Positions 37,772 to 45,822 of a stretch of DNA of 64,000 nucleotides are shown piece after piece. The DNA comes from Devosia oryzisoli. GTDB taxonomy: Bacteria > Pseudomonadota > Alphaproteobacteria > Rhizobiales > Devosiaceae. The first letter of the stretch is position 1. The number at the start of each line of letters is the position of its first letter. The translations under genes and the position numbers were made by a program. Under the pieces are notes generated by a model that saw only the letters and a list, made by a program, of their open reading frames with translations, made no database searches and was not told where the DNA came from. The stretch lies in NCBI RefSeq assembly GCF_014837245.1, contig NZ_JACYFU010000003.1:186001-250000 (forward strand), given 5' to 3'.

Positions 37772-37987
37772 ATGGCAGCTTATAACGGCACCGTTAAATT
37801 CTTCAACACCACCAAGGGTTTTGGCTTCATCACCCCCGACAACGGCGGCAAGGATCACTTCGTCCACATCTCCGCCGTCCAGCGCTCGGGCATTGACGGT
37901 CTCTACGAGAACGACAAGGTGAGCTACGACGTTGAGCAGGGCCGCGACGGTCGCGAGTCCGCCATCAACCTCGAGCTGCAGAAGTAA
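37772..37987 (+). CDS. cspA: Cold-shock protein, CspA family
   Basis: This 71-residue OB-fold protein binds single-stranded RNA/DNA. RNP1 is KGFGFITP and RNP2 is HFVHISAV; the start MAAYNGTVKFFN and the end ESAINLELQK are canonical for alphaproteobacteria. A long untranslated stretch (about 190 bp to the previous gene) fits the structured leaders common in csp genes, but no thermosensor was established. A strong terminator follows. Confidence 0.95.
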   Translation: MAAYNGTVKFFNTTKGFGFITPDNGGKDHFVHISAVQRSGIDGLYENDKVSYDVEQGRDGRESAINLELQK

Positions 37988-38027
37988 GCTCTTCCGGCCG
38001 GAGCCTGGTCTCCGCCGATTTAATCAG

Positions 38028-38058
38028 ACCCGCTGCGCCCCGCGCGGCGGGTTTTTTG
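38028..38058 (+). terminator. Rho-independent terminator after cspA
   Basis: CCCGCTGCG and CGCGGCGGG form a 9-bp stem (one G-T wobble) followed by six T, 41 bp past the cspA stop. Confidence 0.85.
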
Positions 38059-38102
38059 CTGCCCGCCGCACAGGAGGGCGCCTAGCCCGGCCGCAGCTAT
38101 CC

Positions 38103-38138
38103 AATAGCATTGCCTAATGTATTAGTGTCTGCTATTGA
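38103..38138 (+). promoter_or_regulatory. Candidate promoter/operator of the ArsR-SRPBCC operon
   Basis: The outer dyad AATAGCA (38103-38109)/TGCTATT (38130-38136) encloses a perfect CTAAT-GT-ATTAG palindrome (38113-38124). TTGCCT (38110-38115) and TATTGA (38133-38138) have a 17-bp spacer. Thus the palindrome fills the promoter, as expected for autorepression by ArsR. Confidence 0.5.
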
Positions 38139-38145
38139 GTTTGTC

Positions 38146-38475
38146 ATGATGGAAACCCAACCGATCACCGCGCTCATGCGCGCCCTTGCCGACCCCACAC
38201 GGCGGGCGCTGTTCGAGCGCATTGCGGGCAGTCCCGAAGTAAGCGTGGTCGAGCTTACGCGCACCAGCACTGTCACGCAGGGCGCCATCTCCCAGCATCT
38301 CAAGACCCTCAAGCAGGCGGGGCTCGTCCTCGAACGCCCGGAGGGTCGGAAGGTATACTACCGCGTCAACCCGCAGGGCCTAGAGCCGCTGGCCGACTGG
38401 ATGAGCCTTTATGGCCGCTTCTGGCGTGAGCGGTTCGGCGACCTTGGCAAACTCCTCAAGGAGATCGATCCATGA
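38146..38475 (+). CDS. ArsR-family transcriptional regulator
   Basis: This 109-residue winged-helix repressor has ALADPTRRALFERIAG, the recognition helix TQGAISQHLKTLKQAGLV and wing ERPEGRKVYYRVNP. There is no metal-binding Cys motif, so this is the non-metal subclass typically paired with SRPBCC/AHSA1 proteins. The start is one of two adjacent ATGs (38146 or 38149); an ATG at 38110 lies inside the operator. Its stop overlaps the next gene by 4 nt. Confidence 0.9.
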   Translation: MMETQPITALMRALADPTRRALFERIAGSPEVSVVELTRTSTVTQGAISQHLKTLKQAGLVLERPEGRKVYYRVNPQGLEPLADWMSLYGRFWRERFGDLGKLLKEIDP

Positions 38476-38951
38476 CCGACCCGTTCCCTTCAGACCCACA
38501 GGCCATCGTGGTCGAGGACGTCTTCCCCCATGCCCCTTCCCTGCTGTGGAAGGTGCTCACCACCAGCGCCCTGATCGGGCGGTGGATGATGCCGCCTTCG
38601 GGCTTCGCGCCGGTGGTGGGGACGCGCTTCACCTTCCAGACCAAGCCAGCGGGACGGTGGGATGGGACCATCGTCTGCGAAGTTCTCAAAGTGGAGGAAA
38701 ATGCGCGCCTCTCCTACTCCTGGTCGGGCGGCCACGAAGACAATGACGGCTACGGCTCCAGACTGGACACGATCGTCTCCATCACCTTGGCTCCGGTCGA
38801 CAACGGAACGCGCGTGCGCCTGGTCCATTCCGGCTTCGTCCTCCCCCAAAATGGGCTGGCCTATCGCAATATGGGAGAGGGCTGGAAGCTCGTGACGCAA
38901 CGGCTCGGAGCCGTTATCGCCGACGAGGTGGATGCCAGGGCGATACACTGA
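38472..38951 (+). CDS. SRPBCC (AHSA1-like) domain protein
   Basis: This 159-residue START-like protein has a hydrophobic ligand cavity. VVEDVFPHAPSLLWKVLTTSALIGRW and the later GTRVRLVHSGF and MGEGWKLVTQRLG are standard AHSA1 blocks. It is translationally coupled to the ArsR regulator (ATGA overlap), a very common pair whose ligand is normally unknown. Confidence 0.88.
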   Translation: MTDPFPSDPQAIVVEDVFPHAPSLLWKVLTTSALIGRWMMPPSGFAPVVGTRFTFQTKPAGRWDGTIVCEVLKVEENARLSYSWSGGHEDNDGYGSRLDTIVSITLAPVDNGTRVRLVHSGFVLPQNGLAYRNMGEGWKLVTQRLGAVIADEVDARAIH

Positions 38952-39024
38952 GACAAGGCTTGGCCAGAACCTGTTCCCGCCGAGCCGGCTGACCGCTGAG
39001 CCCAAGCCTGCGGAGCGAGGCGCA

Positions 39025-39052
39025 CAAAAAAAGCGGGCTCGATGGCCCGCTC
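39025..39052 (-). terminator. Rho-independent terminator after infC
   Basis: Read on the minus strand, AGCGGGC/GCCCGCT forms a 7-bp stem followed by seven T, 26 bp past the infC stop. Confidence 0.88.
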
Positions 39053-39077
39053 CTTCCGACTTGCAACGGTCAGCGCC

Positions 39078-39614
39078 TCACTTCGGCGCCAGCACCATCA
39101 CCATCTGTCGCCCTTCGGCGCGGGGCTGCGACTCGACCTTGGCGACGCTGTCAGTCTCCTCGCGCACCTTGAGCAGAAGCTGCATGCCGATGTCCTGGTG
39201 CGCCATTTCGCGGCCACGGAAGCGCATGGTCACCTTGACGCGGTCGCCGTCGCCGAGGAACCGATGTACCGCCTTCATCTTGGTCTCGTAGTCGTGCGTA
39301 TCGATGTTCGGACGCATCTGGACTTCCTTGACCTCGATCACCTTCTGCTTCTTGCGCGCTTCGGACGCCTTCTTCTGCGCCGCATATTTGTAGCGCCCGA
39401 GATCGAGCATCTTGGCGACGGGCGGCTGCGAGTTGGCAGCGATCAGGACCAGGTCGAGCCCGGCTTCCTGCGCCTCGGCCAAGGCGTCACGCGTCCGGAT
39501 CACGCCGCGGTTTTCGCCGCTGGCATCGATCAACTGAACGTCGGGACTGGTGATATCCTCATTGGCAAGCGGCCCATCTTTCTGGGGCGCAACGGGTCTC
39601 ATCGGACGGCGAAT
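39078..39614 (-). CDS. infC: Translation initiation factor IF-3 (ATT start)
   Basis: This factor has 178 residues. IF-3 binds the 30S subunit and checks the start codon. The N-domain has VQLIDASGENRGVIRTRDAL and LDLVLIAANSQPPVAKMLDLGRYKY; the C-domain has EVKEVQMRPNIDTHDYETK and TMRFRGREMAH. The nearest ATG is at 39602, but it lacks a ribosome-binding site. An in-frame ATT at 39614 gives IRRPMRPVAPQKDGP, close to the family N-terminus, and AAGGA lies 9 nt before it. IF-3 genes classically use such rare starts for autoregulation, so I annotate ATT. Confidence 0.9.
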   Translation of the reverse strand: MRRPMRPVAPQKDGPLANEDITSPDVQLIDASGENRGVIRTRDALAEAQEAGLDLVLIAANSQPPVAKMLDLGRYKYAAQKKASEARKKQKVIEVKEVQMRPNIDTHDYETKMKAVHRFLGDGDRVKVTMRFRGREMAHQDIGMQLLLKVREETDSVAKVESQPRAEGRQMVMVLAPK

Positions 39615-39765
39615 GGCAAGCGTTCCTTGTGCTGTGGTGCCTGGGGGTGAATGGCGCTTAAAATCGTGGTAGCGGGGGGCAAAGTCAACTGGCAGCCGCA
39701 GCGAAATTGCCGCTGTTGCGCCAGGGAAACGCCCCTGTCGTGTGATTTAAAGCCGTTTTCGCCCC

Positions 39766-40533
39766 ATGAGTTCCCCGCAAGCCCATTCCCTGCACGTCGG
39801 CGACGGCCCCGAGGCGCGCGACATCGCGGTGTTGCACCGGCCCGGAACAGAGCCGGGTCTCTTCTGGCTCAACGGCTTTCGTTCGGTGATGACCGGCGCC
39901 AAGGCCAGTGCACTCGATGCCCTGGGCGCCGAGCGCGGCCTTGCCGTCACCCGCTTTGACTATTCCGGGCACGGCCAGTCCGGCGGCCGCTTCGAGGACG
40001 GCACGTTCTCGCGCTGGCTGGAGGAGACCGAGGCCGTCTTTGCCAGCACCGCTGGTCCGCAGATCGTCTGCGGCTCGTCCATGGGTGGCTGGCTGGCGCT
40101 GCTGCTCGCCCAACGCCTTCTGGCGCATAGCGAGCGCCGCCTCAAAGGCATCGTGCTCCTTGCGCCGGCGGTCGATGCCGCCACCGACCTGATCCCGCAG
40201 CGCTTCACGCCGCGCGCCTGGGCCAAGCTCGAGCGGCAAGGCTATGTCGAACGTAAAAGCGCCTATGGCGACGGCCCCTATCGCTATAGCCGCGCGCTCA
40301 TCGAAGACGGCGCCCGGCATCGCCTCTTCGGCCGCGTCATCGAAACCGGCTGCCCCGTCATCATCCTCCAGGGCGGGAAGGACCCCGACGTGCCCCCCGC
40401 GCACGCGCAAAAACTGCTCGCCCACATCCTGCACGACCCGGTCACCCTCACCCTCATCCCCGACGGCGACCACCGCCTCAGCCGCGAGGAGGACCTCGCG
40501 CGGTTGAGGGCCGCGGTGGTGAGCCTGCTGTGA
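39766..40533 (+). CDS. Alpha/beta hydrolase
   Basis: This 255-residue serine hydrolase has its nucleophile in CGSSMGGWLALLLAQ, oxyanion region FWLNGFRSVMTG, DYSGHGQSGG, acid in LQGGKDPDVPP and His in IPDGDHRLSR, a complete Ser-Asp-His triad. It resembles the ABHD10-like acyl-glucuronide/palmitoyl thioesterase group, but the substrate is unknown. It is divergent from infC and followed by two inverted REP-like elements. Confidence 0.85.
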   Translation: MSSPQAHSLHVGDGPEARDIAVLHRPGTEPGLFWLNGFRSVMTGAKASALDALGAERGLAVTRFDYSGHGQSGGRFEDGTFSRWLEETEAVFASTAGPQIVCGSSMGGWLALLLAQRLLAHSERRLKGIVLLAPAVDAATDLIPQRFTPRAWAKLERQGYVERKSAYGDGPYRYSRALIEDGARHRLFGRVIETGCPVIILQGGKDPDVPPAHAQKLLAHILHDPVTLTLIPDGDHRLSREEDLARLRAAVVSLL

Positions 40534-40556
40534 TGGCCTGAACCGCACCAAGCAGA

Positions 40557-40580
40557 GGTTCCCGCTTTCGCGGGAATGAC
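40557..40580. repeat. REP-like element, copy 1 (reverse orientation)
   Basis: GGTTCCCGCTTTCGCGGGAA followed by TGAC is the reverse complement of the GTCATTCCCGCGAAAGCGGG-type element. It lies 24 bp after the hydrolase stop and faces copy 2, so the two can pair. Confidence 0.75.
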
Positions 40581-40635
40581 ACTGAGAGCAAAAGGACGAC
40601 CCGTCAACGACTGGGACCTCCCCATCTCCCACCGC

Positions 40636-40659
40636 GTCATTCCCGCGAAGGCGGGAACC
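40636..40659. repeat. REP-like element, copy 2 (forward orientation)
   Basis: GTCATTCCCGCGAAGGCGGG followed by AACC is a perfect element with one variant base. Together with copy 1 it forms a long-range inverted repeat with a 55-bp centre in the convergent gap between the hydrolase and GNAT genes. Confidence 0.75.
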
Positions 40660-40665
40660 TCCGTC

Positions 40666-41319
40666 TCATCCCCACGCCCGCAGCTTCGTCCGCTGCGTCC
40701 CATCCGCATCGAAATTCTCCGGCGCGAGCCAGCGCTCATACTCCGCCCGAAGCGCCGGCCACTCGCTCTCGAGCATCGAGAACCACGCCGTGTCGCGGCT
40801 CTCGCCCTTGACGATCATGTCGAGCCGGAAAATGCCCTCGAAGGTAAAGCCGAAGCGAAGCGCGGCGGCCTTGGAGCCGTCATTGCGGTTGTTGCACTTC
40901 CACTCGAAGCGCCGGTAGCCCAAGTCGTCGAAGGCGTGGCGGGCAAAGAGGAACAGCGCCTCGGTCGCCAGCCGCGTGCGCGCCATGGGCAGGCCCCAAT
41001 AGACGCCGCCGATCTCGATGGAACCGTGCTCGGGCCGGATGCGCATCCAGGCCTGCTGCCCCAGCGCCTTGCCGCTCGCCCGGTCCACCACCGCCACGTA
41101 GCGGTCCTGCCCGGCGTTGAAGATCTCGATGCGCGCCTCCATTTCGGCAACGCTTCGCGGCGCATCGTGGAACAGCCACCGATAGCGATCCGCGCCGCCC
41201 GGCATGGTCGAAGCCGCCATGAGGTCCACGGCGTGCCGCACGTTCAACGGTTCGAGGCGCACATACCGCCCCTCAAGGACGCGCCGCTCCGGTGCGCCCC
41301 GGGCCGGTTGCGGGCTCAT
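40666..41319 (-). CDS. GNAT family N-acetyltransferase
   Basis: This 217-residue acetyltransferase of the RimJ/RimL type has VLEGRYVRLEPLNVRHA, GSIEIGGVYWGLPMARTRLATEAL (acetyl-CoA pyrophosphate loop region), FARHAFDDLGYRRFEWKCN and NDGSKAAALRFGFTFEGIFR, the classic block of this family. The open frame continues upstream to 41892 but that part is a shadow of the SDR gene; the ATG at 41319 overlaps the SDR stop by 4 nt. It is the last gene of the queG-SDR-GNAT operon. Confidence 0.85.
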   Translation of the reverse strand: MSPQPARGAPERRVLEGRYVRLEPLNVRHAVDLMAASTMPGGADRYRWLFHDAPRSVAEMEARIEIFNAGQDRYVAVVDRASGKALGQQAWMRIRPEHGSIEIGGVYWGLPMARTRLATEALFLFARHAFDDLGYRRFEWKCNNRNDGSKAAALRFGFTFEGIFRLDMIVKGESRDTAWFSMLESEWPALRAEYERWLAPENFDADGTQRTKLRAWG

Positions 41320-42188
41320 CCCCCCGCTCCCAGGATGCCCGCGAGCCCGTCCCGATAGCTGGGATAAAGCAGTTCGATCCCCAGCGCCTGCTTGATGGCG
41401 CGGTTGGAGACCCGCTTGTTGTCCCGGTAGAAGCTTTTCTGCATCGGCGTCATCTCCGCCGTTTCGAAGGGCAGGTCCGGCGGCACCGGCAGCCCCAGCA
41501 TCCCGGCGCCCAGCGCAATGACGTCCTGCGGCGGCGCCGGCTCGTCGTCGGCCAGGTTGAACGTGCCCGCGAGGCGCCGCTCCGCCGCCAGCAGCGTCAC
41601 CCGCGCGATGTCGGCAACGTGGATGCGATTGAACACCTGCCCCGGCTTGATGATGCGGCGCGCCGTGCCCTCGCGCAGCTTGTCGAAGGTCGAGCGCCCG
41701 GGCCCGTAGATGCCCGCCAACCGCAGGATGCAGAGCGGCACGCCACGCGCCTTCGCATAGGCCCGCCACTCCTCCTCGGCCAGCACGCGCCAGTCCGAGC
41801 GCATGTTGCGCGGCACCAATGGCGCCGTCTCGTCGATCCACGCGCCGCCGAAATCGCCATAGACCCCGACGGTCGAATAATAGCACAGCCATTCAAGGTC
41901 CGCCGCCGCATCGAGATCGCCCCGATGATGTCGCAACACCGGATCGCCTTCCGCGTCGGGCGCGATCGACTGGATGACATGCGTCGTCCCCGCGCGCAGC
42001 GCCGCCCCGACCTCGACCCCCGGCGCCGTGCCATCGAACACGACCGCCTGCAGCTGCCGTTCGGCCAGCGCAGCGGCCTTTTCCGCCCTGCGCACCGTGC
42101 CGCCGATCTGGCTGAACGCGCCGCTCTGGCGCATCGCCTCTGCACTGGCCTGCGAGGAAAACCCCAGCCCGAAGAAGAAGGCGCGCAT
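41316..42188 (-). CDS. NAD-dependent epimerase/dehydratase-like SDR protein
   Basis: This 290-residue extended SDR starts MRAFFFGLGFSSQASAEAM, a GxGxxx-like dinucleotide loop. It has CYYSTVGVYGDFGG (YYSTVGVYG around the active-site Ser/Thr and Tyr) and LRLAGIYGPGRS. The Tyr-xxx-Lys pair is not clear, so catalytic competence is uncertain. ATG 42188 shares a base with the queG stop (TGATG), so it is coupled to queG; a start at 42206 would increase the overlap. It resembles YeeZ-type proteins. Confidence 0.82.
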   Translation of the reverse strand: MRAFFFGLGFSSQASAEAMRQSGAFSQIGGTVRRAEKAAALAERQLQAVVFDGTAPGVEVGAALRAGTTHVIQSIAPDAEGDPVLRHHRGDLDAAADLEWLCYYSTVGVYGDFGGAWIDETAPLVPRNMRSDWRVLAEEEWRAYAKARGVPLCILRLAGIYGPGRSTFDKLREGTARRIIKPGQVFNRIHVADIARVTLLAAERRLAGTFNLADDEPAPPQDVIALGAGMLGLPVPPDLPFETAEMTPMQKSFYRDNKRVSNRAIKQALGIELLYPSYRDGLAGILGAGG

Positions 42189-43327
42189 CACACCGTCCCG
42201 TCCCATTCCGCGTTGACGCTGCTATCGCGCTCCCGGCCCATTCTGTCCAGCCGCAGCGCCTCGGCCCGCTCCGGATCGAGCCGCCGCAGCGCCCAGATGG
42301 CTGCCCCCCGCACCAGCGGCGAGGCATTATCGAGCCGTTGCTCGGCCTTGAGCGCAAGCGCTTCGTCGCCGGAGTTGCCGATGCCGATCAGCACGTTGCG
42401 CACGAAGCGGGCCTGCCCGATCCGCTTGATCGGCGAGCCGGAAAACAGCGCGCGAAACCCCGCATCGTCGAGATCGACCAGGTCGGCCAGCGCGGGACTT
42501 TCGAGCTCCGGTCGGCTGCGGAGCCTCGCCTCGCGGCTTTGCGCAGCAAACTTGTTCCACGGGCAGACGGCCAGGCAATCGTCGCACCCATAGATGCGGT
42601 TGCCCATGGGCCGCCGGAATTCCCGCGGAATCGGGCCTTTGTGTTCGACGCTGTAATAGGCCAGGCACTTGCGCGCATCGAGCCGGAACGGAGCGGGAAA
42701 GGCATCGGTGGGGCAGATGTCGAGGCATTTTCGGCACGAGCCGCAGTTTTCCGGGTGCGGCGCGTTGATCGGCAGCTCGGCCGAGGTCAGGATCGCGCCC
42801 AGGAACAGCCAGGAACCGAACGGCCGGCTGACCAGCACGGAATGCTTGCCCTGCCATCCCAGCCCTGCCGCCTCGGCCAGCGGCTTTTCCATCAGCGGAG
42901 CGGTGTCGACGAACACCTTCACATCGGCGCCCGAGCGCTGGGCCAGCAGGCCCGCCAGTTCCTTGAGCCGCCCCTTGATGAGGTCGTGGTAATCGCGATT
43001 GCGGGCGTACGCCGAAATGGCCCCCACCGTGCGCTGCTCCAGCAGGTCCAGCGGATTTTCAGCCGGAGCATAGTTGACGCCGAGGACGATGACCGACTTC
43101 GCCTCGCTCCAGAGCGCGGTGGGACTACCACGCCGCTCTTCGGTCTCGGCCATCCACTCCATATCGGCATGCCAGCCCTGGGCCAGCGCATGATGCAGCT
43201 TGGCGGGCAGGTCCGGCCGCGCGTCGGCCCGGGCGATGCCGAAGGCGTCAAAGCCAAGCGCTTTGGCGCGGGCCTGGAGCTCGGCGAGAAGCCTGACGGT
43301 TTGATCTGCAGTGCCTGCCATGGTCAT
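42188..43327 (-). CDS. queG: Epoxyqueuosine reductase QueG
   Basis: This 379-residue cobalamin-dependent iron-sulfur enzyme makes the last step of queuosine synthesis in tRNA. Two ferredoxin-like motifs, CGSCRKCLDICP and CDDCLAVCPWN, bind two 4Fe-4S clusters. The catalytic Asp sits in KVFVDTAPLMEKP, and AGLGWQGKHSVLV is a family block; a HEAT-like tail follows. An in-frame ATG at 43336 falls within a REP-like element, so I take 43327 (MTMAGTADQ); 43321 is also possible. It leads the three-gene operon with SDR and GNAT. Confidence 0.93.
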   Translation of the reverse strand: MTMAGTADQTVRLLAELQARAKALGFDAFGIARADARPDLPAKLHHALAQGWHADMEWMAETEERRGSPTALWSEAKSVIVLGVNYAPAENPLDLLEQRTVGAISAYARNRDYHDLIKGRLKELAGLLAQRSGADVKVFVDTAPLMEKPLAEAAGLGWQGKHSVLVSRPFGSWLFLGAILTSAELPINAPHPENCGSCRKCLDICPTDAFPAPFRLDARKCLAYYSVEHKGPIPREFRRPMGNRIYGCDDCLAVCPWNKFAAQSREARLRSRPELESPALADLVDLDDAGFRALFSGSPIKRIGQARFVRNVLIGIGNSGDEALALKAEQRLDNASPLVRGAAIWALRRLDPERAEALRLDRMGRERDSSVNAEWDGTV

Positions 43328-43331
43328 CCGG

Positions 43332-43355
43332 GTCATTCCCGCGAAAGCGGGAACC
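43332..43355. repeat. REP-like element, copy 3
   Basis: GTCATTCCCGCGAAAGCGGG followed by AACC is identical in form to the copies at 40.6 kb. It abuts the queG start, so it lies in the queG 5' region. Confidence 0.75.
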
Positions 43356-43416
43356 CCTGTTTAGGCATTGAGAGCGAGGGCTGCAAACGGCGCAGAGGGT
43401 CCCCTCGCGACTGCCC

Positions 43417-44094
43417 CTAAAAATCGAGGTCCGCATAGCCCCGCGAAGGCGGCATGGCGACGACGCGGTCGTTGAGCAGCGTGCGGAAGGCCGGCCGCGA
43501 CTTGAGGCGCGAATACCAGTCGCGCGTCTCCACCGCCTTGCCCCAGTCGATATCGCCCATGTAGTCGAGCGTCGAAAGGTGCGCCGCCAGCGCAAAATCG
43601 GCCAGCGACATGTCGGGACCCGCCAGCCATTTGCGGCTCGCCAGCAGCCAGTTGAAATAGAGCAGGTGCTCGTTGAGGTTGGCCTTGGCCGCCCGCAGCA
43701 CGGCCGGGTCGGGCGTCGCGCCGCGCTGGTCGCGCTTGGCGATCTTTTCCTCGATGAGGTAGCGCGTTACCTCGTCGTTGAGCTTGACCAGCGTCCACTC
43801 CACCAGCCGCCACATCTCGGCGCGGTCGAGCGGATCGAGCGGAAACAGCCCCCCCGCCACATCGGGCGTGTAGAAATCCTCCACCGCGTGGATCGTCGCC
43901 ATGATCCCCACGATCGGCACATCGGCGTCGGTGAACAGAATGGGCAGGGTCGCTGCCGGGTTGAGTTCGAGCAGCGCCTCTTCGCGCAGCCAGGGCCGGA
44001 TTTCCTCCAGATCGAGCGGCACGCCATATTCGGCGCACATCAGCCGGATGAGGCGGGACGCGGGGTCGAGAGGATAGTGAACCAGGCTGGGCAT
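43417..44094 (-). CDS. Glutathione S-transferase family protein
   Basis: This 225-residue cytosolic protein has an N-terminal thioredoxin-like domain with LVHYPLDPASRLIRLMCAEYGV and LNPAATLPILF, including the cis-Pro. The helical C-terminal domain contains WLLASRKWLAGPDMSLADFALAAHL with the conserved Asp-Phe turn. The FtsZ-independent GST subgroup and substrate are unclear. The start at 44094 has GGGAGTG upstream; longer frames to 44187 are rejected. It is divergent from uppP. Confidence 0.88.
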   Translation of the reverse strand: MPSLVHYPLDPASRLIRLMCAEYGVPLDLEEIRPWLREEALLELNPAATLPILFTDADVPIVGIMATIHAVEDFYTPDVAGGLFPLDPLDRAEMWRLVEWTLVKLNDEVTRYLIEEKIAKRDQRGATPDPAVLRAAKANLNEHLLYFNWLLASRKWLAGPDMSLADFALAAHLSTLDYMGDIDWGKAVETRDWYSRLKSRPAFRTLLNDRVVAMPPSRGYADLDF

Positions 44095-44207
44095 AGACAC
44101 TCCCTGTTGGGTTTCGGGGGGCAGCCGCAGCCTCCCTTGGCGGCCCGGGCGAACACGGATAAGAGGTTTGCGGCTTGGACCCTTCAAGACACGAGTTAGG
44201 GGATCAC

Positions 44208-45020
44208 ATGAACGGCGATCAAGGTCTTTTTGTGCCTCTGTTGCTCGGAATACTGGAAGGGTTGACGGAATTTCTGCCCGTCAGTTCCACCGGCCATCTG
44301 CTGCTGGCCGACCATTTCTTCGGCCTCAGCCAGCCCAAGACCTTCTTCGTCCTGATCCAGCTCGGTGCCATCCTCGCCGTCATCACCGTGTACTTCGCGC
44401 GGCTGGGCGTCCTCATTCTCGACGCGCTGACCGGCAAGGCCTATGCCTGGCAGTTCGCCCTCTCCGTCATCCTCGCCTGCCTTCCGGCGGTTGTCGCGGG
44501 CGTGCTGCTGCGCGATTTCATCCAGGGCGACCTCTGGGAATCCGCGCTGCTCATCTGCATCACGCTGCTGGTGGGCGGGGTCATCCTCCTCATCGTGGAC
44601 CGGCTCAAGCTCGAGCCGAAATACGACGACATCTACCGCTTCCCGTGGCATCTGGCGCTGATCATTGGCCTCTTTCAGATGCTGTCGCTGGTGCCGGGCG
44701 TCTCCCGCTCGGGCTCGACTGTGGTGGGCGGCATGCTGTTCGGCGCCAGCAAGCGGGCGGCCGCCGAATTCACCTTCTTCATCGCCCTGCCCATCATGGT
44801 GGGTGCCTTCGGCTACGATCTCTACAAGAGCCGCGACATGATCGACGGCAGCATCATGCTCAGCGTCGCCATCGGCTTTGCCGCCGCCTTCATCGTGGGC
44901 GCCATCGTCGTGCGCTACCTGCTCAATTTCGTCAGCCGCTACGGCTTTGCCCCCTTCGCCTGGTGGCGCATCGCGGTCGGCGGCCTGGGCATCGTCGCTC
45001 TCCTGGCCTTGGGCCATTAG
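44208..45020 (+). CDS. uppP: Undecaprenyl-diphosphatase
   Basis: This 270-residue integral membrane enzyme (BacA) recycles undecaprenyl carrier lipid for cell-wall synthesis. Motif 1 is EGLTEFLPVSSTGHLLLAD and motif 2 is LVPGVSRSGSTVVGGM, together the active site; about eight hydrophobic helices follow the family pattern. The start at 44208 follows TAGGGG; ATG 44175 would add 11 residues. It ends at a bidirectional terminator before lolA. Confidence 0.95.
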   Translation: MNGDQGLFVPLLLGILEGLTEFLPVSSTGHLLLADHFFGLSQPKTFFVLIQLGAILAVITVYFARLGVLILDALTGKAYAWQFALSVILACLPAVVAGVLLRDFIQGDLWESALLICITLLVGGVILLIVDRLKLEPKYDDIYRFPWHLALIIGLFQMLSLVPGVSRSGSTVVGGMLFGASKRAAAEFTFFIALPIMVGAFGYDLYKSRDMIDGSIMLSVAIGFAAAFIVGAIVVRYLLNFVSRYGFAPFAWWRIAVGGLGIVALLALGH

Positions 45021-45022
45021 GC

Positions 45023-45052
45023 AAAAAAAAGCCCCGGCGAGCGGGGCTTTTT
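45023..45052 (+). terminator. Bidirectional terminator between uppP and lolA
   Basis: AAAAAAAAGCCCCG and CGGGGCTTTTT form a 6-bp GC stem plus A/T extension, with T-runs on both strands. It serves both convergent genes. Confidence 0.88.
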
Positions 45053-45065
45053 CCGTTTCCTCAAT

Positions 45066-45698
45066 TCAGCGCTTGGCCGGATCCACGCCCTTGTAGGTGG
45101 CGGGGATGGAGAAGAAGGCGCGCGGAATATCCACCCCCTTCTGGATATCGTAGAGCGAGAACGTCAGCTCGGCCCCGCTCGGCTCGACCAGCGTCCACTG
45201 CGACAGATCCTTGGTCTCGGTGTCAAAGATCAGCGACACCTGCACGGTGCCGGCGACCGTGTTGTCGATGACGGTGATCGAGATATAGCCGTCAGACGTC
45301 GTCACATCGACCACGTTGGCGTTGAGCAGGTCTATGTCGCTGCCCAGGAACTGCCGCAGCGGGATCGTATCCTGCGGATAGGCATAATAGGTTTCGTCGC
45401 GCCGGTTGAGCACATAAAAGCCCCGGCCCTGCGACACGATTTCCTCGCGGCTGGGCGGCGCATAGCGGAACGCCACCTTGTCGGGCCGCTCGAGGAAGAA
45501 CGTTCCCTCGGTGCGGCCACCCTGGGTGTCGATCTGCAGGAACCGGCCGGCCATGGTGCGGATGGCCGAGTTGTGCGCGTTGATCTCGGCGATCAGCTGC
45601 TGCTCCTCGGGCGTCAGCGCGCGATCGAGCGCCAGGGTCGGAAGCACCGGCGCCAGGGCGGCCGCAGCCCCCAGCAGAAGAACATGGCGTCTAAGCAT
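45066..45698 (-). CDS. lolA: LolA-like outer-membrane lipoprotein carrier
   Basis: This 210-residue periplasmic chaperone carries lipoproteins from the LolCDE complex to the outer membrane. The signal peptide HVLLLGAAAALAPVLPTLALD starts the protein. The LolA fold has MAGRFLQIDTQGGRTEGTFFLERPDKVAFRY, GRGFYVLNRRDETYY and PSGAELTFSLYDIQKGVDIP. The length fits LolA. It is convergent with uppP. Upstream lies a long repeat-containing gap, so its promoter is within 45699-45830. Confidence 0.9.
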   Translation of the reverse strand: MLRRHVLLLGAAAALAPVLPTLALDRALTPEEQQLIAEINAHNSAIRTMAGRFLQIDTQGGRTEGTFFLERPDKVAFRYAPPSREEIVSQGRGFYVLNRRDETYYAYPQDTIPLRQFLGSDIDLLNANVVDVTTSDGYISITVIDNTVAGTVQVSLIFDTETKDLSQWTLVEPSGAELTFSLYDIQKGVDIPRAFFSIPATYKGVDPAKR

Positions 45699-45822
45699 GT
45701 ACAGAATTTCCTCGTAAACAGCCCCATAAGCTTACCGTAGGAAGCAATTGCGGCAAGAGGGGGAAAGTTCCCACGCCCCAGTTCTCACCATAGCGCGAGA
45801 CCGGAAGGCCTTCCGGACTCAA

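Noticed and set aside
40666..41892. 408-aa frame that would fuse an N-terminal extension to the GNAT domain
   Set aside because: The extra N-terminal half is the off-frame translation of the SDR gene; an ATGA overlap at 41316-41319 gives the natural start.
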